Origin: Bog-473 sp963843365
GTDB taxonomy: Bacteria > Actinomycetota > Acidimicrobiia > Acidimicrobiales > RAAP-2
Assembly (NCBI GenBank): GCA_963843365.1
Contig: CAWJKG010000001.1
Coordinates: 186,001-250,000, forward strand
Direction of reading: 5' to 3'
Length of the DNA stretch: 64,000 nt
Made by a program: the position numbers and the translations under genes
The notes under the pieces: generated by a model
The model's input: the letters and a program-made list of their open reading frames with translations, nothing else
Databases searched by the model: none
What the model was told of the DNA's origin: nothing
In this document: positions 51,208-61,064 of the stretch, in pieces
Layout: the number at the start of each line of letters is the position of its first letter
Position numbering within the stretch: the first letter of the stretch is position 1

Positions 51208-51992
51208 TCATTCCCAGCGGAACGTGAGCGCAGCCGCAACCGGCGCTGCCACGGCCCACACGGCGAGGACGACCCACGACTCGGCAGGGACGGCGGCCCC
51301 GCTGCCGAGGGTGGCGTGCAGCGCGGACGACAGCGCGGCCGCCGGCAGCAGCTTGGCGAAGTCGGCCAGCCCGCTCGGCAACTTGCTCAGTCGGGACGAT
51401 CATGCCGCCCAGGAGGAGGAGGATCAGGTAGAGGCCGTTGGCGGCGGCCAGGTTCACCTCGGCCCGGAGCGTGCCCGCCATGAGCAGGCCGATGCCGGCG
51501 AAGGCGGCCGAGCCGAGGAGGACCGCCCCGAGGGCGCCGGCCACCGCCGCCGGTCCGCCCCCACCGGGGTTCCAGCCCACCGCGAGGCCGACGGGGAGCA
51601 GCACCGCCGCCTGCAGCAGCTCGACCGCGATGATCGTCACGATCTTGGCGCCGAGCAGCCGGGGCCGGCCCAGCGGGGTGGCGCCGAGGCGCTTGAGCAC
51701 GCCGTAGCCGCGCTCGAAGCCGGTGGCGATGCCCAGCGAGACCATGGCGGTCGACATCACCGCCAGCGCCAGAATCCCGGGCACGAAGAAGTTGGCCGGC
51801 GTCGCCGTCGGGGTCGACACCACCGAGACCTTCGAGAAGAAGAGCAGGAAGACGACGGGGATGCCGAGGGTGAGCAGCAGGGTCTCGCCGCGGCGCAGCG
51901 TCATGTAGATCTCGGCGCCGGTCTGGGTCCGGAGCGGCCGCAGGGTCGGGGCGCGAGCGGGCGTTGGCCGCTGTCGTGGCGGGTGCGGTCAT
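51208..51992 (-). CDS. ABC-2 type transporter permease (frameshifts near 51950 and 51385)
   Basis: A six-TM ABC-2 permease. N-terminus TAPATTAANARSRP, then after an indel RTQTGAEIYMTLRRGETLLLTLGIPVVFLLFF, NFFVPGILALAVMSTAMVSLGIATGFERGYGVLKRLGATPL (family signature), LLLLGGMIVP and, after another indel, FAKLLPAAALSSAL…FRWE. Its ATG overlaps the stop of the ATPase gene by four bases (ATGA). Exports an unknown substrate. Confidence 0.8.
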
Positions 51993-53009
51993 GGTGCTGC
52001 CCGCCGCCGCTGCCGGCGCCGCCCACGGGCGTCGGGACCGGCTCCGGATTCGGGCGTCTCGGCCGCCGCCACCGCCGCGGCCCCGACGGTCTCGAAATAG
52101 AGGTCCTCGAGGGTCTGGCCCACCACCAGGTCGGTGAGGGCGGCGCCCGCGGGCGGCCAGGAAGTTGGCCACCGCCGCGGTGACGGCCGGGGTGTCCGCT
52201 CCCGGCGCCTCGACCCGGTAGCGGCCCGGTGCCGTCTCGACCGCCGTGGCCCCGTCTCCGATGACGCCGGCCAGGGCGGCGACGTCCAGAGCGGCGGGCG
52301 CCCCGAAGGTCACGACCCCGGTCCCCCCGGCACCCGGCCCGGCGGCCCCCAGGAGCTCCCGCGGCGTCCCCTCGAGGGCCACCCGGCCGGCGGAGAGGAT
52401 CATGATCCGGTCGGCCATCTTCTCGGCCTCGCCCAGCTCGTGGGTGGTGAGCACAGTGCACACACCCTGCTCCCGGAGGCCCGCGACCACGGCCCGCACG
52501 GCCAGCCGGCCCTCAGGGTCGACGCCCGCGGTGGGCTCGTCCAGGAAGGCCACCTCGGGCCGTCCGACCAGGGCCAGGGCCAGCGAAAGCCGTTGCTGCT
52601 CCCCGCCCGAGAGGTGGCGCCACGGCGTCGTGGCCACGCGGCGCAGCCCGACGAGGTCGAGCAGCTCATCTGCCGGCACGGGCGCCGGGTAGTAGCCGGC
52701 GAAGAGCTGCAGCACCCGGCGCGGGCCCAGCATGGGGTACACGCCGCCGCGCTGGAGCATGACCCCGATGCGCCCGCTGAGCGCGGCGTGGTCTTCCTGG
52801 GGGCTGAGCCCGAGCACCCGCACCCGGCCGGCGGCGGGGCGCCGGTAGCCCTCGAGCGTCTCGACGGTCGACGTCTTGCCGGCCCCGTTGGGCCCCAGCA
52901 CGACGAGCACCTCGCCCGCCGCCGCCGAGAGGTCGAGGTCGTCGACCGCGGGTGGTGTGCCGGCGGGTCCGTAGCGCACGGTGAGGCCGTTGACCTCGAC
53001 AGCTGGCAC
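51989..53009 (-). CDS. ABC transporter ATP-binding protein (frameshift near 52150)
   Basis: A DrrA/CcmA-type ATPase: Walker A GPNGAGKTS, signature HLSGGEQQRLSLALAL, Walker B VAFLDEPTAGVDPEGR, and TTHELGEAEKMADRIMIL. Its C-terminal accessory domain ends LTDLVVGQTLEDLYFET in another frame after one indel. Start is a GTG 26 bp from divergent serS. Forms an exporter with the downstream permease. Confidence 0.87.
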
Positions 53010-53035
53010 GGCGTCGCAGGCTACTTTGAGCAGGA

Positions 53036-54340
53036 GTGATCGATATCCGGGCATTGCGTGCCGATCCCGACGGCGTGAAGGCCGCATTGGCCCGGCGCGG
53101 GGTGGAGGCGGCCGAGGTCGACGCCGTGCTCGAGGCCGACACGGCGTGGAGCGCGCGGCTGCGTGTCGCCGAGGACATACGGGCCGAGGTCAAGGAGCTC
53201 TCGCGCCAGGTCGGCCAGGCCAAGAAGGCGGGCGACGACACCCGGGCCGCCGATCTGAGCCGGCGGAGCCGTGAGCTGGGCGACGTCGAGCGCATCGCCG
53301 CCGCCGAGGCCGAGGGATTCCTGGAACAGCGTCAGACCGGCCTCCTCTATCTGCCCAACATCCCCGCCGAGGACGCGCCCGACGGGACGGGCGAGGACGA
53401 CAACGTGGAAGTCCGCCGGTGGTGGCCGGGGCACGACGTCGGGCGGCCGGAGCCCAAGAGGGCCGAGCACCAGGAGGTCCCGCACTGGGAGATCGGCGAG
53501 GCGCTGCAGATCCTCGACATGGAGCGCGGCGCCCGGCTGGCCGGCTCCATGTTCCCCCTGTACCGGGGGGCGGGGGCGCGGCTGCTGCGGGCCTTGACCG
53601 CCTTCGCCATCGACCGGCACGCTCCGGCCTACGAGGAGATCCGGCCGCCGACGGTGGTGCTGACCGAGACCATGACCTCGACCGGCCACCTGCCCAAGTT
53701 CGCCGACGACGCCTACCACCTCGAGCGGGACGACCTGTGGCTGATCCCGACGGCCGAGGTGCCGCTGACCTCCATGCACCGCGGCGACATTCTGGAGGAG
53801 TCCCAGCTCCCGCTGCGCTTCACCGCGGCGACGGCGTGCTACCGGCGTGAGGCCGGTTCGGCGGGCCGGGACACCCGCGGGCTGCTGCGGGTGCACGAGT
53901 TCGACAAGGTGGAGCTCTTCGCCTACACGACGCCCGACGACGCGCTGGAGGCGCAGGCCGACATCCTGTGGCGGGCCGAGTCGATGCTCCAGGCGCTCGA
54001 GCTGCCCTACCGGGTGCTCGACCTGTGCTGCGGGGACCTGGGCGGCTCCTCGGCCCGCACGTTCGACCTGGAGGTGTACTCGCCCGGCGTCGACCGCTGG
54101 CTGGAGGTGAGCTCGGTGAGCTGGTTCCGCGACTACCAGGCCCGCCGGGCCAACGTGCGCTTCCGGCCGGCCGACGGCGGCGCGCTCCAGCTGGTGCACA
54201 CCGTGAACGGCTCGGCGCTGGCCTGGCCCCGCATGTGGGCGGCGCTGGTCGAGAACGGGCGCCAGCCGGACGGGACGGTCGTGCTGCCCGAGTGCCTGGC
54301 GCCCTATCTGGGCGGGGAACTCCTCCTCAAGGCCCCGTGA
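53036..54340 (+). CDS. serS: Seryl-tRNA synthetase
   Basis: A 434-residue class II synthetase starting IDIRALRADPDGVKAALARRG from a GTG. The N-terminal coiled-coil arm binds the long arm of tRNA-Ser. Motif 2 ACYRREAGSAGRDTRGLLRVHEFDKVEL and motif 3 region (NGSALAWPRMWAALVENG) are complete; EVSSVSWFRDYQARRANVRF is the serine-binding block. Frame intact. Confidence 0.96.
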   Translation: MIDIRALRADPDGVKAALARRGVEAAEVDAVLEADTAWSARLRVAEDIRAEVKELSRQVGQAKKAGDDTRAADLSRRSRELGDVERIAAAEAEGFLEQRQTGLLYLPNIPAEDAPDGTGEDDNVEVRRWWPGHDVGRPEPKRAEHQEVPHWEIGEALQILDMERGARLAGSMFPLYRGAGARLLRALTAFAIDRHAPAYEEIRPPTVVLTETMTSTGHLPKFADDAYHLERDDLWLIPTAEVPLTSMHRGDILEESQLPLRFTAATACYRREAGSAGRDTRGLLRVHEFDKVELFAYTTPDDALEAQADILWRAESMLQALELPYRVLDLCCGDLGGSSARTFDLEVYSPGVDRWLEVSSVSWFRDYQARRANVRFRPADGGALQLVHTVNGSALAWPRMWAALVENGRQPDGTVVLPECLAPYLGGELLLKAP

Positions 54341-55104
54341 CGGTCACCGGGGTGGACGGGGCCGAGCCACCGGAGCACTTCGGCTTCGGGGACAGGCTCG
54401 AGATCATTGCCGAGGAGAGCCGGCGGCTGAGCGACACGGTGGCCCGGCTCGACCTGGACGCCCGGGTGCCCACCACCCCCGAGTGGGCGGTGCGCGACCT
54501 GGCGCACCACATCGGGGAGGTCCAGTGGTACTGGGGCGAGAACGTGCGGGCCCAGAACCCCGACGAGCGCTCCGGGGCCACGCTGACCGCGCTCCCCGAG
54601 GACACCGACCTGCTGGCCTGGCTCGGCTGGTGCACCTACTCCCTGCTCAGCGCCCTGCGCGCCGCCGGTCCCGACGCGCCCTGCTGGGCCTGGTGGCCCG
54701 AGCCCCACACGGCGGGCGCCGTGGGGCGGCACCAGGCCCAGGAGGTGTCGGTGCACCGCTGGGACGCCGAGGGCGTCACGGGGGTGGCGGCGCCGTTGCA
54801 CCCGGGGCTGGCCGACGACGGCGTGCCGGAGTTCATCGAGATCATGGTGGGAGCCGACCTGGCCTCGCTGCCGGGCACCGTCACGTTGACCGCCACCGAC
54901 ACGGGGGCCAGCTGGCGGGTGGCCGGGGCAGGGGCAGGGGCTGGGGCGGGCGGCTCGGCCGGGTCCGGCCGGGTCTCCGAGCTGCGGGCATCGGCCTCCG
55001 ACCTGGTCCTCATGCTCTATCGGCGCCTGCCGGTGCCCGACGCCGCCGTCGAGGGCGATCCGGTCCTGGTGGCGGCGCTGCTGTCGCTGGCCGACACCCG
55101 GTGA
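54337..55104 (+). CDS. Maleylpyruvate isomerase / mycothiol-dependent-like (MDMPI, TIGR03083-type) protein
   Basis: About 255 residues. The GTG start overlaps the serS stop (GTGA). Pattern: VPTTPEWAVRDLAHHIGEVQWYWGENV (N-terminal DinB-like domain, with metal-binding His residues), RHQAQEVSVHRWDAEG (second His/Glu set), and a C-terminal domain with LRASASDLVLMLYRRLPV. The family includes mycothiol-dependent maleylpyruvate isomerase and many proteins of unknown function. A glycine/alanine-rich loop (AGAGAGAGG) interrupts the C-terminal domain. Confidence 0.8.
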   Translation: MTVTGVDGAEPPEHFGFGDRLEIIAEESRRLSDTVARLDLDARVPTTPEWAVRDLAHHIGEVQWYWGENVRAQNPDERSGATLTALPEDTDLLAWLGWCTYSLLSALRAAGPDAPCWAWWPEPHTAGAVGRHQAQEVSVHRWDAEGVTGVAAPLHPGLADDGVPEFIEIMVGADLASLPGTVTLTATDTGASWRVAGAGAGAGAGGSAGSGRVSELRASASDLVLMLYRRLPVPDAAVEGDPVLVAALLSLADTR

Positions 55105-55147
55105 CCGATCCGGCGAGACAGCCGGCGGCCGGTCCGGTGACCGGGCC

Positions 55148-55882
55148 GTGACCGCCCTCACCTTCCTCGGGACGGGCAACTTCCTCGCTCCTCCCGGCCG
55201 CTACTGGAACAGCTTCGTGCTCGACACGTCGGTCCTGGTGGAGCCCTCGCCGACGGCGCTGCCACACCTGCGCCGGGCCGGCTTCGCCGTGGCGCAGATC
55301 GAGGTCGTGGTGGTCTCGCACTTCCACGCCGATCACACCTTCGGCTGGCCCTTCCTGCTGCAGGCGGCCGCCGAGGGTGGCGGGGGCCGGACGCTGCACG
55401 TGGTGGGGCCGCCCGGTATTGAGCAGTACCTGGCCGGCATGAACGAGGCCGGCGCGGTCCGGTCGGTGACCGAGATGGCCTACGCCAACCTGGACCTGCG
55501 CTTCATTGAGGTCGACGGGACCTGGCAGGAGGCGCCTGGCCTGCGCTTTCGCGCCGTCGAAGTCGTGCACGTCCCCTACCTGCGCTGTTTCGGGTACCTG
55601 TTCGACCGGGGTGAACGGATCGTCGCCTATTCGGGGGACACCACGCCCTGTGCCGGGCTGAGCGAGCTGGCCGGCGCCGCCGACGTCCTGGTGGTGGAGT
55701 GCAACGGGCGGCACACCCCGCCCGGCGTGCCCGGCTCGCACATGGACGAGGAGTCGGTGCGCGCCCTCCAGGCCGCCCACCCCGACGTGCACCTGATCCT
55801 CACGCACCTGGGGGAGCAGGTGGACGTCGCCTCGCTGCAGGGGGTCACCGTGCCGGACGACTTCGAGCGCCTGACGGTCTGA
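55148..55882 (+). CDS. MBL-fold metallo-hydrolase
   Basis: A 244-residue metallo-beta-lactamase-fold enzyme with LTFLGTGNFLAPPGRYWNSFVL, the metal motif SHFHADHTFGWPFLL (HxHxDH), YSGDTTPC, and a late His in LTHLGEQ. It resembles ribonuclease Z-like and arylsulfatase-type members. GTG start. Substrate not known. Confidence 0.87.
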   Translation: MTALTFLGTGNFLAPPGRYWNSFVLDTSVLVEPSPTALPHLRRAGFAVAQIEVVVVSHFHADHTFGWPFLLQAAAEGGGGRTLHVVGPPGIEQYLAGMNEAGAVRSVTEMAYANLDLRFIEVDGTWQEAPGLRFRAVEVVHVPYLRCFGYLFDRGERIVAYSGDTTPCAGLSELAGAADVLVVECNGRHTPPGVPGSHMDEESVRALQAAHPDVHLILTHLGEQVDVASLQGVTVPDDFERLTV

Positions 55883-55884
55883 GG

Positions 55885-55938
55885 GACTGACGGAACGACG
55901 GACTGACGGACTGACCTGGCCTTCTGTCGGTCTGTCGG
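55885..55938. repeat. Short GACTGACGG repeats between convergent genes
   Basis: GACTGACGG occurs at 55885 and 55901 with a partial third unit, followed by CTGTCGGTCTGTCGG in roughly opposite sense. It may act as a two-way terminator between the MBL-fold gene and the secreted repeat protein. Confidence 0.4.
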
Positions 55939-55962
55939 CTCAGTACTGGGGGGCGGCCGCGA

Positions 55963-57678
55963 TCACGAGGGCGCGACCAGGGGATGCCCGCCCATGGAGC
56001 CGAAGAACCCCGCGTCGCCGTAGTTGAAGACGCCGCCGTCGGAGGCCACCAGCCAGTACCCGCCCCCGTCGGGGGTGGCCGCCATGCCCAGGATCGGCGC
56101 CGCCAGGGGCCAGCCGCCCGTGGAACCCTGGAAGGTGGCGTCGCCGTAGGTGAAGATGCCGCCGTCGGAGGCCACCAGCCAGTACCCGTTCCCGTCGGAC
56201 GTGGCCGCCATGCCGACCACGGGGCGGACCAGGGGAAGGTTGCCGGCCGAGCCGTGGAAGCCGGCGTCGCCGAAGCTGAAGACCCCACCCTGGGACGACA
56301 CGAGCCAGTAGCCGTGCCCGGTGGAGTCGGCCGCCATGCCCACGATGGACCCGTCCACCGGCTGGCCGCCGCGGGAGCCGTAGAAGTGGGCGTCACCGAA
56401 GCTGAAGATGCCCCCGTCGGCGGCCACCTCCCAGTACCCCTTGCCGTCGGGTGTCGCCGCCATGCCCACGATGGGCGCGTCGAGAGGGTGGCCACCCATG
56501 GAGCCGTAAAAGGCGGCGTCGCCGTAGTTGAAGATGCCGCCGTCGCGGGCGACCATCCAGTAGCCGCCCCCGTCGTGGGTGGCCGCCATGCCCACCACGG
56601 GCTGGTTGAGCCGGTGTCCGCCGGTCGAGCCGTGGAACGAGGCATCGCCGTAGCTGAAGACACCCCCGTCGGCCGCGGCCAGGTTGTAGCCGTGGCTGGA
56701 GGTGCCGCGCAGGGGGACGTTCTGGGTGCCGTGGGGCCCGCTGACGGCCAGCGTGGCGGTGTAGAGCCCGATGGCCGGCGGGGTGAAGGTCACCGTGATG
56801 GTGCAGGCCGACCCGGCCGGGAGATTGCAGTTGGTGCCGCTGATCTGGAAAACCCCCTGGCCCCCGATCTGGTTCGCCGTGATGTTCATGCCCGTGCCCG
56901 AGGCCCACAGCTGCAGGGTGGTGGTCTGGGTGGTGCCGGGAAGGATCGAGACGTTGACGCCGTAGGGGGAGACCCCCACCGGGAACAGCGGGACCTCCTG
57001 GGCCCAGGTGAAGTAGGGCACGTCGGTGGTGTCGGCCCCGATGAAGATCTGGGTGGTGGAGGGCCCGGTGCCGGCGCCCATCAGCGCGGGGGAGGCGTAA
57101 TTGCCCAAGATGATGTCCCGGTGGGCCCAGCAGCCGCCCCCGCCGGTGGCCGGGCAGGCCGAGTTGGTGCCGCCCGGTCCGTCGTCGTACATCCACATGG
57201 CCAGTGACGTGGCCAGGGAGGGTGACGAGGAGTAGGTGGAGCCGCCGCCCCCGCCGTAGGGCGGGAAGCTCGGATCGCGCTGGGCGTTGGCGCCGGCCTG
57301 GGCGTAGGCGTCCAGCCCGGCGGCCAGCCCGGCGATGGGGGGCAGTCCCCGGTCGACCCGCTCCAGGTCGGTCAGCACGAAGAGCTGCTCAGCGGGGGTG
57401 AGGAAGGGGTAGTTGCTGGGCAGGCTCACGGGGCCGAGCCCCTCAACCTGGCGGTCGCCGTCCAGCAGGTTCAGCCCGCTGGGACAATAGGGGTTGGGGG
57501 AGGCGAGGCTCCCGCAGGGCCCGAAGTAGCCGGCCGCCGGCGACTCGTTGGAGCTCGGCGTTTGCGGGGGGACGATTGCGGCACCGGCAGTGTCGGGGAG
57601 GGCCGCCCCCGCCCCCAGGAGTAGGACGACCGTTGCGAGGGCCGCGCAGGCCGCGGCCTTCCTGATCCCTGAAAACAT
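55963..57678 (-). CDS. Secreted protein with CAP-like domain and six-fold GYWLVASDGG repeats
   Basis: 571 residues. Signal peptide AAACAALATVVLLLGA with AGAA cleavage. Residues ~70-220 look like a divergent CAP/SCP-type domain (EQLFVLTDLERVDRGLPPI…). Residues ~230-330 form an Ig/ASH-like beta domain (CTITVTFTPPAIGLYTATLAVSG). The rest is about six imperfect ~38-residue repeats with consensus GYWLVASDGGIFxYGDAxFxGSxGGxPL and VVGMAATxDG, likely a beta-propeller-like or solenoid surface domain. Such repeats are frequent in Acidimicrobiia and related soil actinobacteria. Function unknown; extracellular attachment is a guess. Confidence 0.8.
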   Translation of the reverse strand: MFSGIRKAAACAALATVVLLLGAGAALPDTAGAAIVPPQTPSSNESPAAGYFGPCGSLASPNPYCPSGLNLLDGDRQVEGLGPVSLPSNYPFLTPAEQLFVLTDLERVDRGLPPIAGLAAGLDAYAQAGANAQRDPSFPPYGGGGGSTYSSSPSLATSLAMWMYDDGPGGTNSACPATGGGGCWAHRDIILGNYASPALMGAGTGPSTTQIFIGADTTDVPYFTWAQEVPLFPVGVSPYGVNVSILPGTTQTTTLQLWASGTGMNITANQIGGQGVFQISGTNCNLPAGSACTITVTFTPPAIGLYTATLAVSGPHGTQNVPLRGTSSHGYNLAAADGGVFSYGDASFHGSTGGHRLNQPVVGMAATHDGGGYWMVARDGGIFNYGDAAFYGSMGGHPLDAPIVGMAATPDGKGYWEVAADGGIFSFGDAHFYGSRGGQPVDGSIVGMAADSTGHGYWLVSSQGGVFSFGDAGFHGSAGNLPLVRPVVGMAATSDGNGYWLVASDGGIFTYGDATFQGSTGGWPLAAPILGMAATPDGGGYWLVASDGGVFNYGDAGFFGSMGGHPLVAPS

Positions 57679-57809
57679 GAACCACCCTCAACTGTCGGCG
57701 ACGGGGACGAGTACACCAGTTGCCTTCCCCGCGAGCAACCGCACCCGGGCTACACCAGGTCAGCGCGTATGCATCGAGAACGGCGCGTGCCGGGCCAGCT
57801 TACGAATGC

Positions 57810-57823
57810 GTTAACGCGTTAAC
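57810..57823. promoter_or_regulatory. 14-bp palindrome upstream of the secreted protein
   Basis: GTTAACGCGTTAAC is a perfect palindrome, and also two direct GCGTTAAC units, 132 bp upstream of the secreted protein gene and 98 bp past the response regulator stop. An operator for a regulator, possibly the neighbouring RegX3-like protein, is plausible but unproven. Confidence 0.4.
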
Positions 57824-57920
57824 ACCGCGGGGCGTTCGCGGGCTGGCCGCGGGCTGACCGTGGGCGGTTTGCGGGCCGGGCGCGCCCCCCGCCGGTCGTG
57901 CGGGGCCGTCCGGTCGACCG

Positions 57921-58697
57921 TCAGGCGGCGGCGAAGCGGTAGCCGACGCCCCGCACGGTGGTGATGAGCACGGGGGTCGACGGGTCGGCCTCGATCCGGG
58001 AGCGCAGGCGCTTGATGTGGACGTCGAGCGTCTTGGTGTCCCCGATGTAGTCGGTGCCCCAGACCCGGTCGATGAGCACGTCGCGGGTGAGCACGCGCCC
58101 GGAATTCTCCACCAGCAGCCGCAGGAGCTCGAATTCCTTGCGGCGCAGGTGGACCTCCTCGCCGCGGACGAAGACCCGCCGCTGGTCGAAGTCCACCTTG
58201 ATGCCGTTGGACTCCCAGATGCCGTCGCTCCCGAACTCGATGGAGCCGGCCGCATCGCCCGACTCGGAGCCCCCCGGCGCCCGCCGCAGCACGGCCCGCA
58301 TGCGGGCGACCAGCTCGCGGAGCCGGTAGGGCTTGGTGACGTAGTCGTCCGCCCCGACCTCGAGGGCCACCACGGTGTCGATCTCGGTGCCCTTGGCCGT
58401 GACCATGATGATGGGCACCTGGGAGCGGGTGCGGATGGCCCGGCAGACGTCGATGCCCGAGAGCTTGGGCAGCATGAGGTCCAGCAGGATGATGTCGGGC
58501 ACCGTCTCCTCGAACAGCTGCAGGGCCTCGTTCCCGTCGCGGGCCACGGTCACCCGGAAGCCCTCGTTGGTCAGGCCGATGACCAGGGCGTCTATGAAGG
58601 ACTCCTCGTCCTCGGCCAGCAGGACCTTGACCGGGCCCTCACCCGGGGCCGGCCGGCCGCCCTTCTTGGTCGCCTTGCCGGCGGTGGCCTTGCTCAC
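57921..58697 (-). CDS. OmpR/PhoB-type response regulator, RegX3-like
   Basis: A 258-residue regulator: receiver domain with phospho-acceptor Asp in IILLDLMLPKLSG, conserved Thr (MVTAKG) and Lys (YVTKPY), then a winged-helix DNA-binding domain (VHLRRKEFELLRLLVENSGRVLTRDVLIDRVW…DTKTLDVHIKRLR). An extra basic N-terminal lead (SKATAGKATKKGG) precedes the receiver. Its GTG overlaps the kinase stop (GTGA). In mycobacteria RegX3/SenX3 governs phosphate response; the same role here is inference. Confidence 0.9.
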   Translation of the reverse strand: MSKATAGKATKKGGRPAPGEGPVKVLLAEDEESFIDALVIGLTNEGFRVTVARDGNEALQLFEETVPDIILLDLMLPKLSGIDVCRAIRTRSQVPIIMVTAKGTEIDTVVALEVGADDYVTKPYRLRELVARMRAVLRRAPGGSESGDAAGSIEFGSDGIWESNGIKVDFDQRRVFVRGEEVHLRRKEFELLRLLVENSGRVLTRDVLIDRVWGTDYIGDTKTLDVHIKRLRSRIEADPSTPVLITTVRGVGYRFAAA

Positions 58698-60471
58698 GCC
58701 AGCCGCTCCGCCTGCACGGGCAGGACCAGGGTGAACGTGGAGCCCTCGCCCTCACGGGACTCGACGTCGACCCAGCCCTGGTGGTTGTTGGCCACGTGGC
58801 GCACGATGGAGAGCCCGAGCCCGGTGCCGCCGGTGTCCCGGCTGCGCCCGTGGTCGACACGGTAGAAGCGCTCGAAGATGCGATCGAGGTCGCGGGCGGG
58901 GATGCCGACGCCGTGGTCCTGGACCGACAGCCGGACGTTGTCCCTCTCCTCGATGCGCCAATTGGGGGAGAGGACCGCGCTGGAGTCCGCCGGACCGGTT
59001 CCGGCGGAGTCACCCTCGGCCACCACGACCGGAGGCTCGGGCATGGTGGGGGCGGTGGTGCCGGTGGCGGCGGAGGCCCCGGGCGCGGACTGCCCCAGCG
59101 GTGCGTACTGGTCGAGGATCTCGGGCGTGAAGACCGGCTGCACGGTGGAGGCCTTCTCGGGGGTCGCGTGGGCGGGGGCCGTGTCGCCTTCGGCGTTCTC
59201 GCTGGTGGCGCCGGGGATCGCGGTGTCGTCCCCGCCTGCCGTCGCCGTGGAACCCTCTGTCTCGCCGGCTGCCGGCCCCGGCGGCAGCCGGTGGCCCCGG
59301 TTTCGGCGCCCACGGCCGGGTACTCCCCGGTGATGGGGTGCGAGGAGGTGTCGCCGGCAGCGCTGTCGCCACGGCCAGGGTCGCTGCCTGGCGATTCGGT
59401 GAAGGAGTCCACCAGGGAGGGGTGGCTCAGGTTGGGGTTGAAGCGCTGCACGGCCCCGGTCACCACCACCTTGGAGTTGTCGTAGGAGTAGGTGATGGCG
59501 TTCTCCAGGAGCGCGTGCATGGCCGAGACCAGCTGGCGCCGGTCACCCATCACGGCGACCGGGGGCGAGGGCTCGTGCAGGACGATCTCGATGCCCCGCT
59601 GGTCCGCCGTGGCCCGCACCCGCTCGATGGCGTCGGCCATGACCAGGTTGACCAGCACCGGCTCGCGGGGCGGGGCCTCCTCGGACTCGATCCGGGAGAG
59701 GTCGAGCAGGTCGTCGATGATGCGGCTGACCCGGAAGGCCTCGTTGTGGATGCGCCCGGCCAGGCGCTGGGCCACGTCGGGGTCGGGCTCGGAGACCAGC
59801 GTCTCGGCCAGCAGGCCCAGGGCGCCCATGGGCGTCTTGAGCTCGTGGCTCACGTTGGCCACGAAGTCGCGGCGGATCTCCTCGAGCCGGCGGCGCTCCG
59901 AGATGTCCTCAATGAGGGCGATGACCCCGAGCGGGCGGCGCCCGTCGTCGATCTGGCGGGCGCGCACCTGCAGCGTGCGCCGGGGCGGGCCGTAGAGGTC
60001 GAGGGTGCGCTCGGCCGAGCCCTCGTGCCAGGCGTCCTCGAGGACGTCGGTCACCGCCTGGGCGGCGAGGGCGTCGCCGTGGCGGCTGACCATCAGGGCG
60101 TTGGCCCGGCCGTTGCGGTAGATCACGGTGCCGTTCTCGTCGCAGAGCACCACGCCCTGGGTGAGGGTGTCGAGCGAGCGCCGGAGGCGGATGGCGTCGG
60201 AGCTCGACTCGGTCACCGCCTGGGCGGCGCCGCCGGTGACCTGCTCCAGGTAGGCCAGGGAGGTCTCGATGTTGTACTCGTCCTGGGGCGGATCGAGGCC
60301 GAGCCGGGTGCCGAGGGAGGCCAGGCGCTGCGAGATGGCCCGCCGCCCCGACCGCCGTCCGAGCAGGGCCGCCACCACTCCGACCAGGACGCAGACCACC
60401 ACCGCGATCGCGATGAAGATGATCGCCTGGGTCTGGCTCAGATTGACTTCCCCCGGCCCACTGAGCGGCAC
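58694..60471 (-). CDS. Sensor histidine kinase, SenX3-like (frameshift near 59290)
   Basis: N-terminal TM helix (IIFIAIAVVVCVLVGVVAALL), a PAS-like domain (LDTLTQGVVLCDENGTVIYRN), HisKA with phospho-His in FVANVSHELKTPMGALGLLAETL and the ATPase domain. N-box NAITYSYDNSKVVV is separated from the G1 box VRLSVQDHGVGIPARD by an extra ~150 residues of Gly/Ala/Pro/Thr-rich sequence, which contains the frameshift. G2 box TGGTGLGLSIVRHVANNHQG is intact. Kinase and regulator form one operon. Confidence 0.87.
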
Positions 60472-60748
60472 GTCCCCAATATGACAGGGCTGGGGCGGGC
60501 AGGGCGAACAGTGTGCGGGACGATCGGGCCGCCAGGCGTGGATCCGCTGCCGGCCCGCCGCTGGCTCGCGCCGCGTGAGCTGCACTTCTGCAACCCCGGG
60601 GAGCCGCGTCGCGCCACGATTCTTTGCCCGTCCGCGCCGGATCTTTTCGCTCCGGGTGAAGCCGGTACATCGGCCCGTGGGGCGAACCGTTCTCCGCCCG
60701 AGCGGCGTCCGGAGGGTCCGGCGCCGGCAGTCACCACGGAGGGCACCC

Positions 60749-61043
60749 ATGGTCGTGTTGCACCTGGCCGACGTCTCGCTGAACCCGAGCGTGAACGCGC
60801 TGCCCGGCGGGGGGACGCTGCAGGACCTGACCAACGGCCTGGGGGCCTGGGCGCTGATCGCGGCGCTGGCCGGCCTCGCTGATCGGTGCCGCCGCGTGGG
60901 CCCTGGGCGTGCACGCCCAGAACTTCCAGCAGTCACTGGTCGGGCGCCGTGCCGTCCTGGTGTCGGGCCTGGCGGCGCTGCTCATCGGCGCGGCGCCGCC
61001 GATCATCAATTTCTTCTTCCACACCGGGACCAACCTGCACTGA
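60749..61043 (+). CDS. Small two-TM protein, VirB2/TrbC pilin-like (frameshift near 60882)
   Basis: About 97 residues: MVVLHLADVSLNPSVNALPGGGTLQDLTNGLGAWALIAALAG, then after one indel LIGAAAWALGVHAQNFQQSLVGRRAVLVSGLAALLIGAAPPIINFFF. A short lead plus two hydrophobic helices separated by a basic loop is the plan of VirB2-like pilin subunits. It is the first gene of a cluster with TrbL-like and SCO6880-like genes, which supports a conjugation/type IV secretion role. Confidence 0.6.
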
Positions 61044-61064
61044 TCCGGCGGGAGGCACCTTTTC

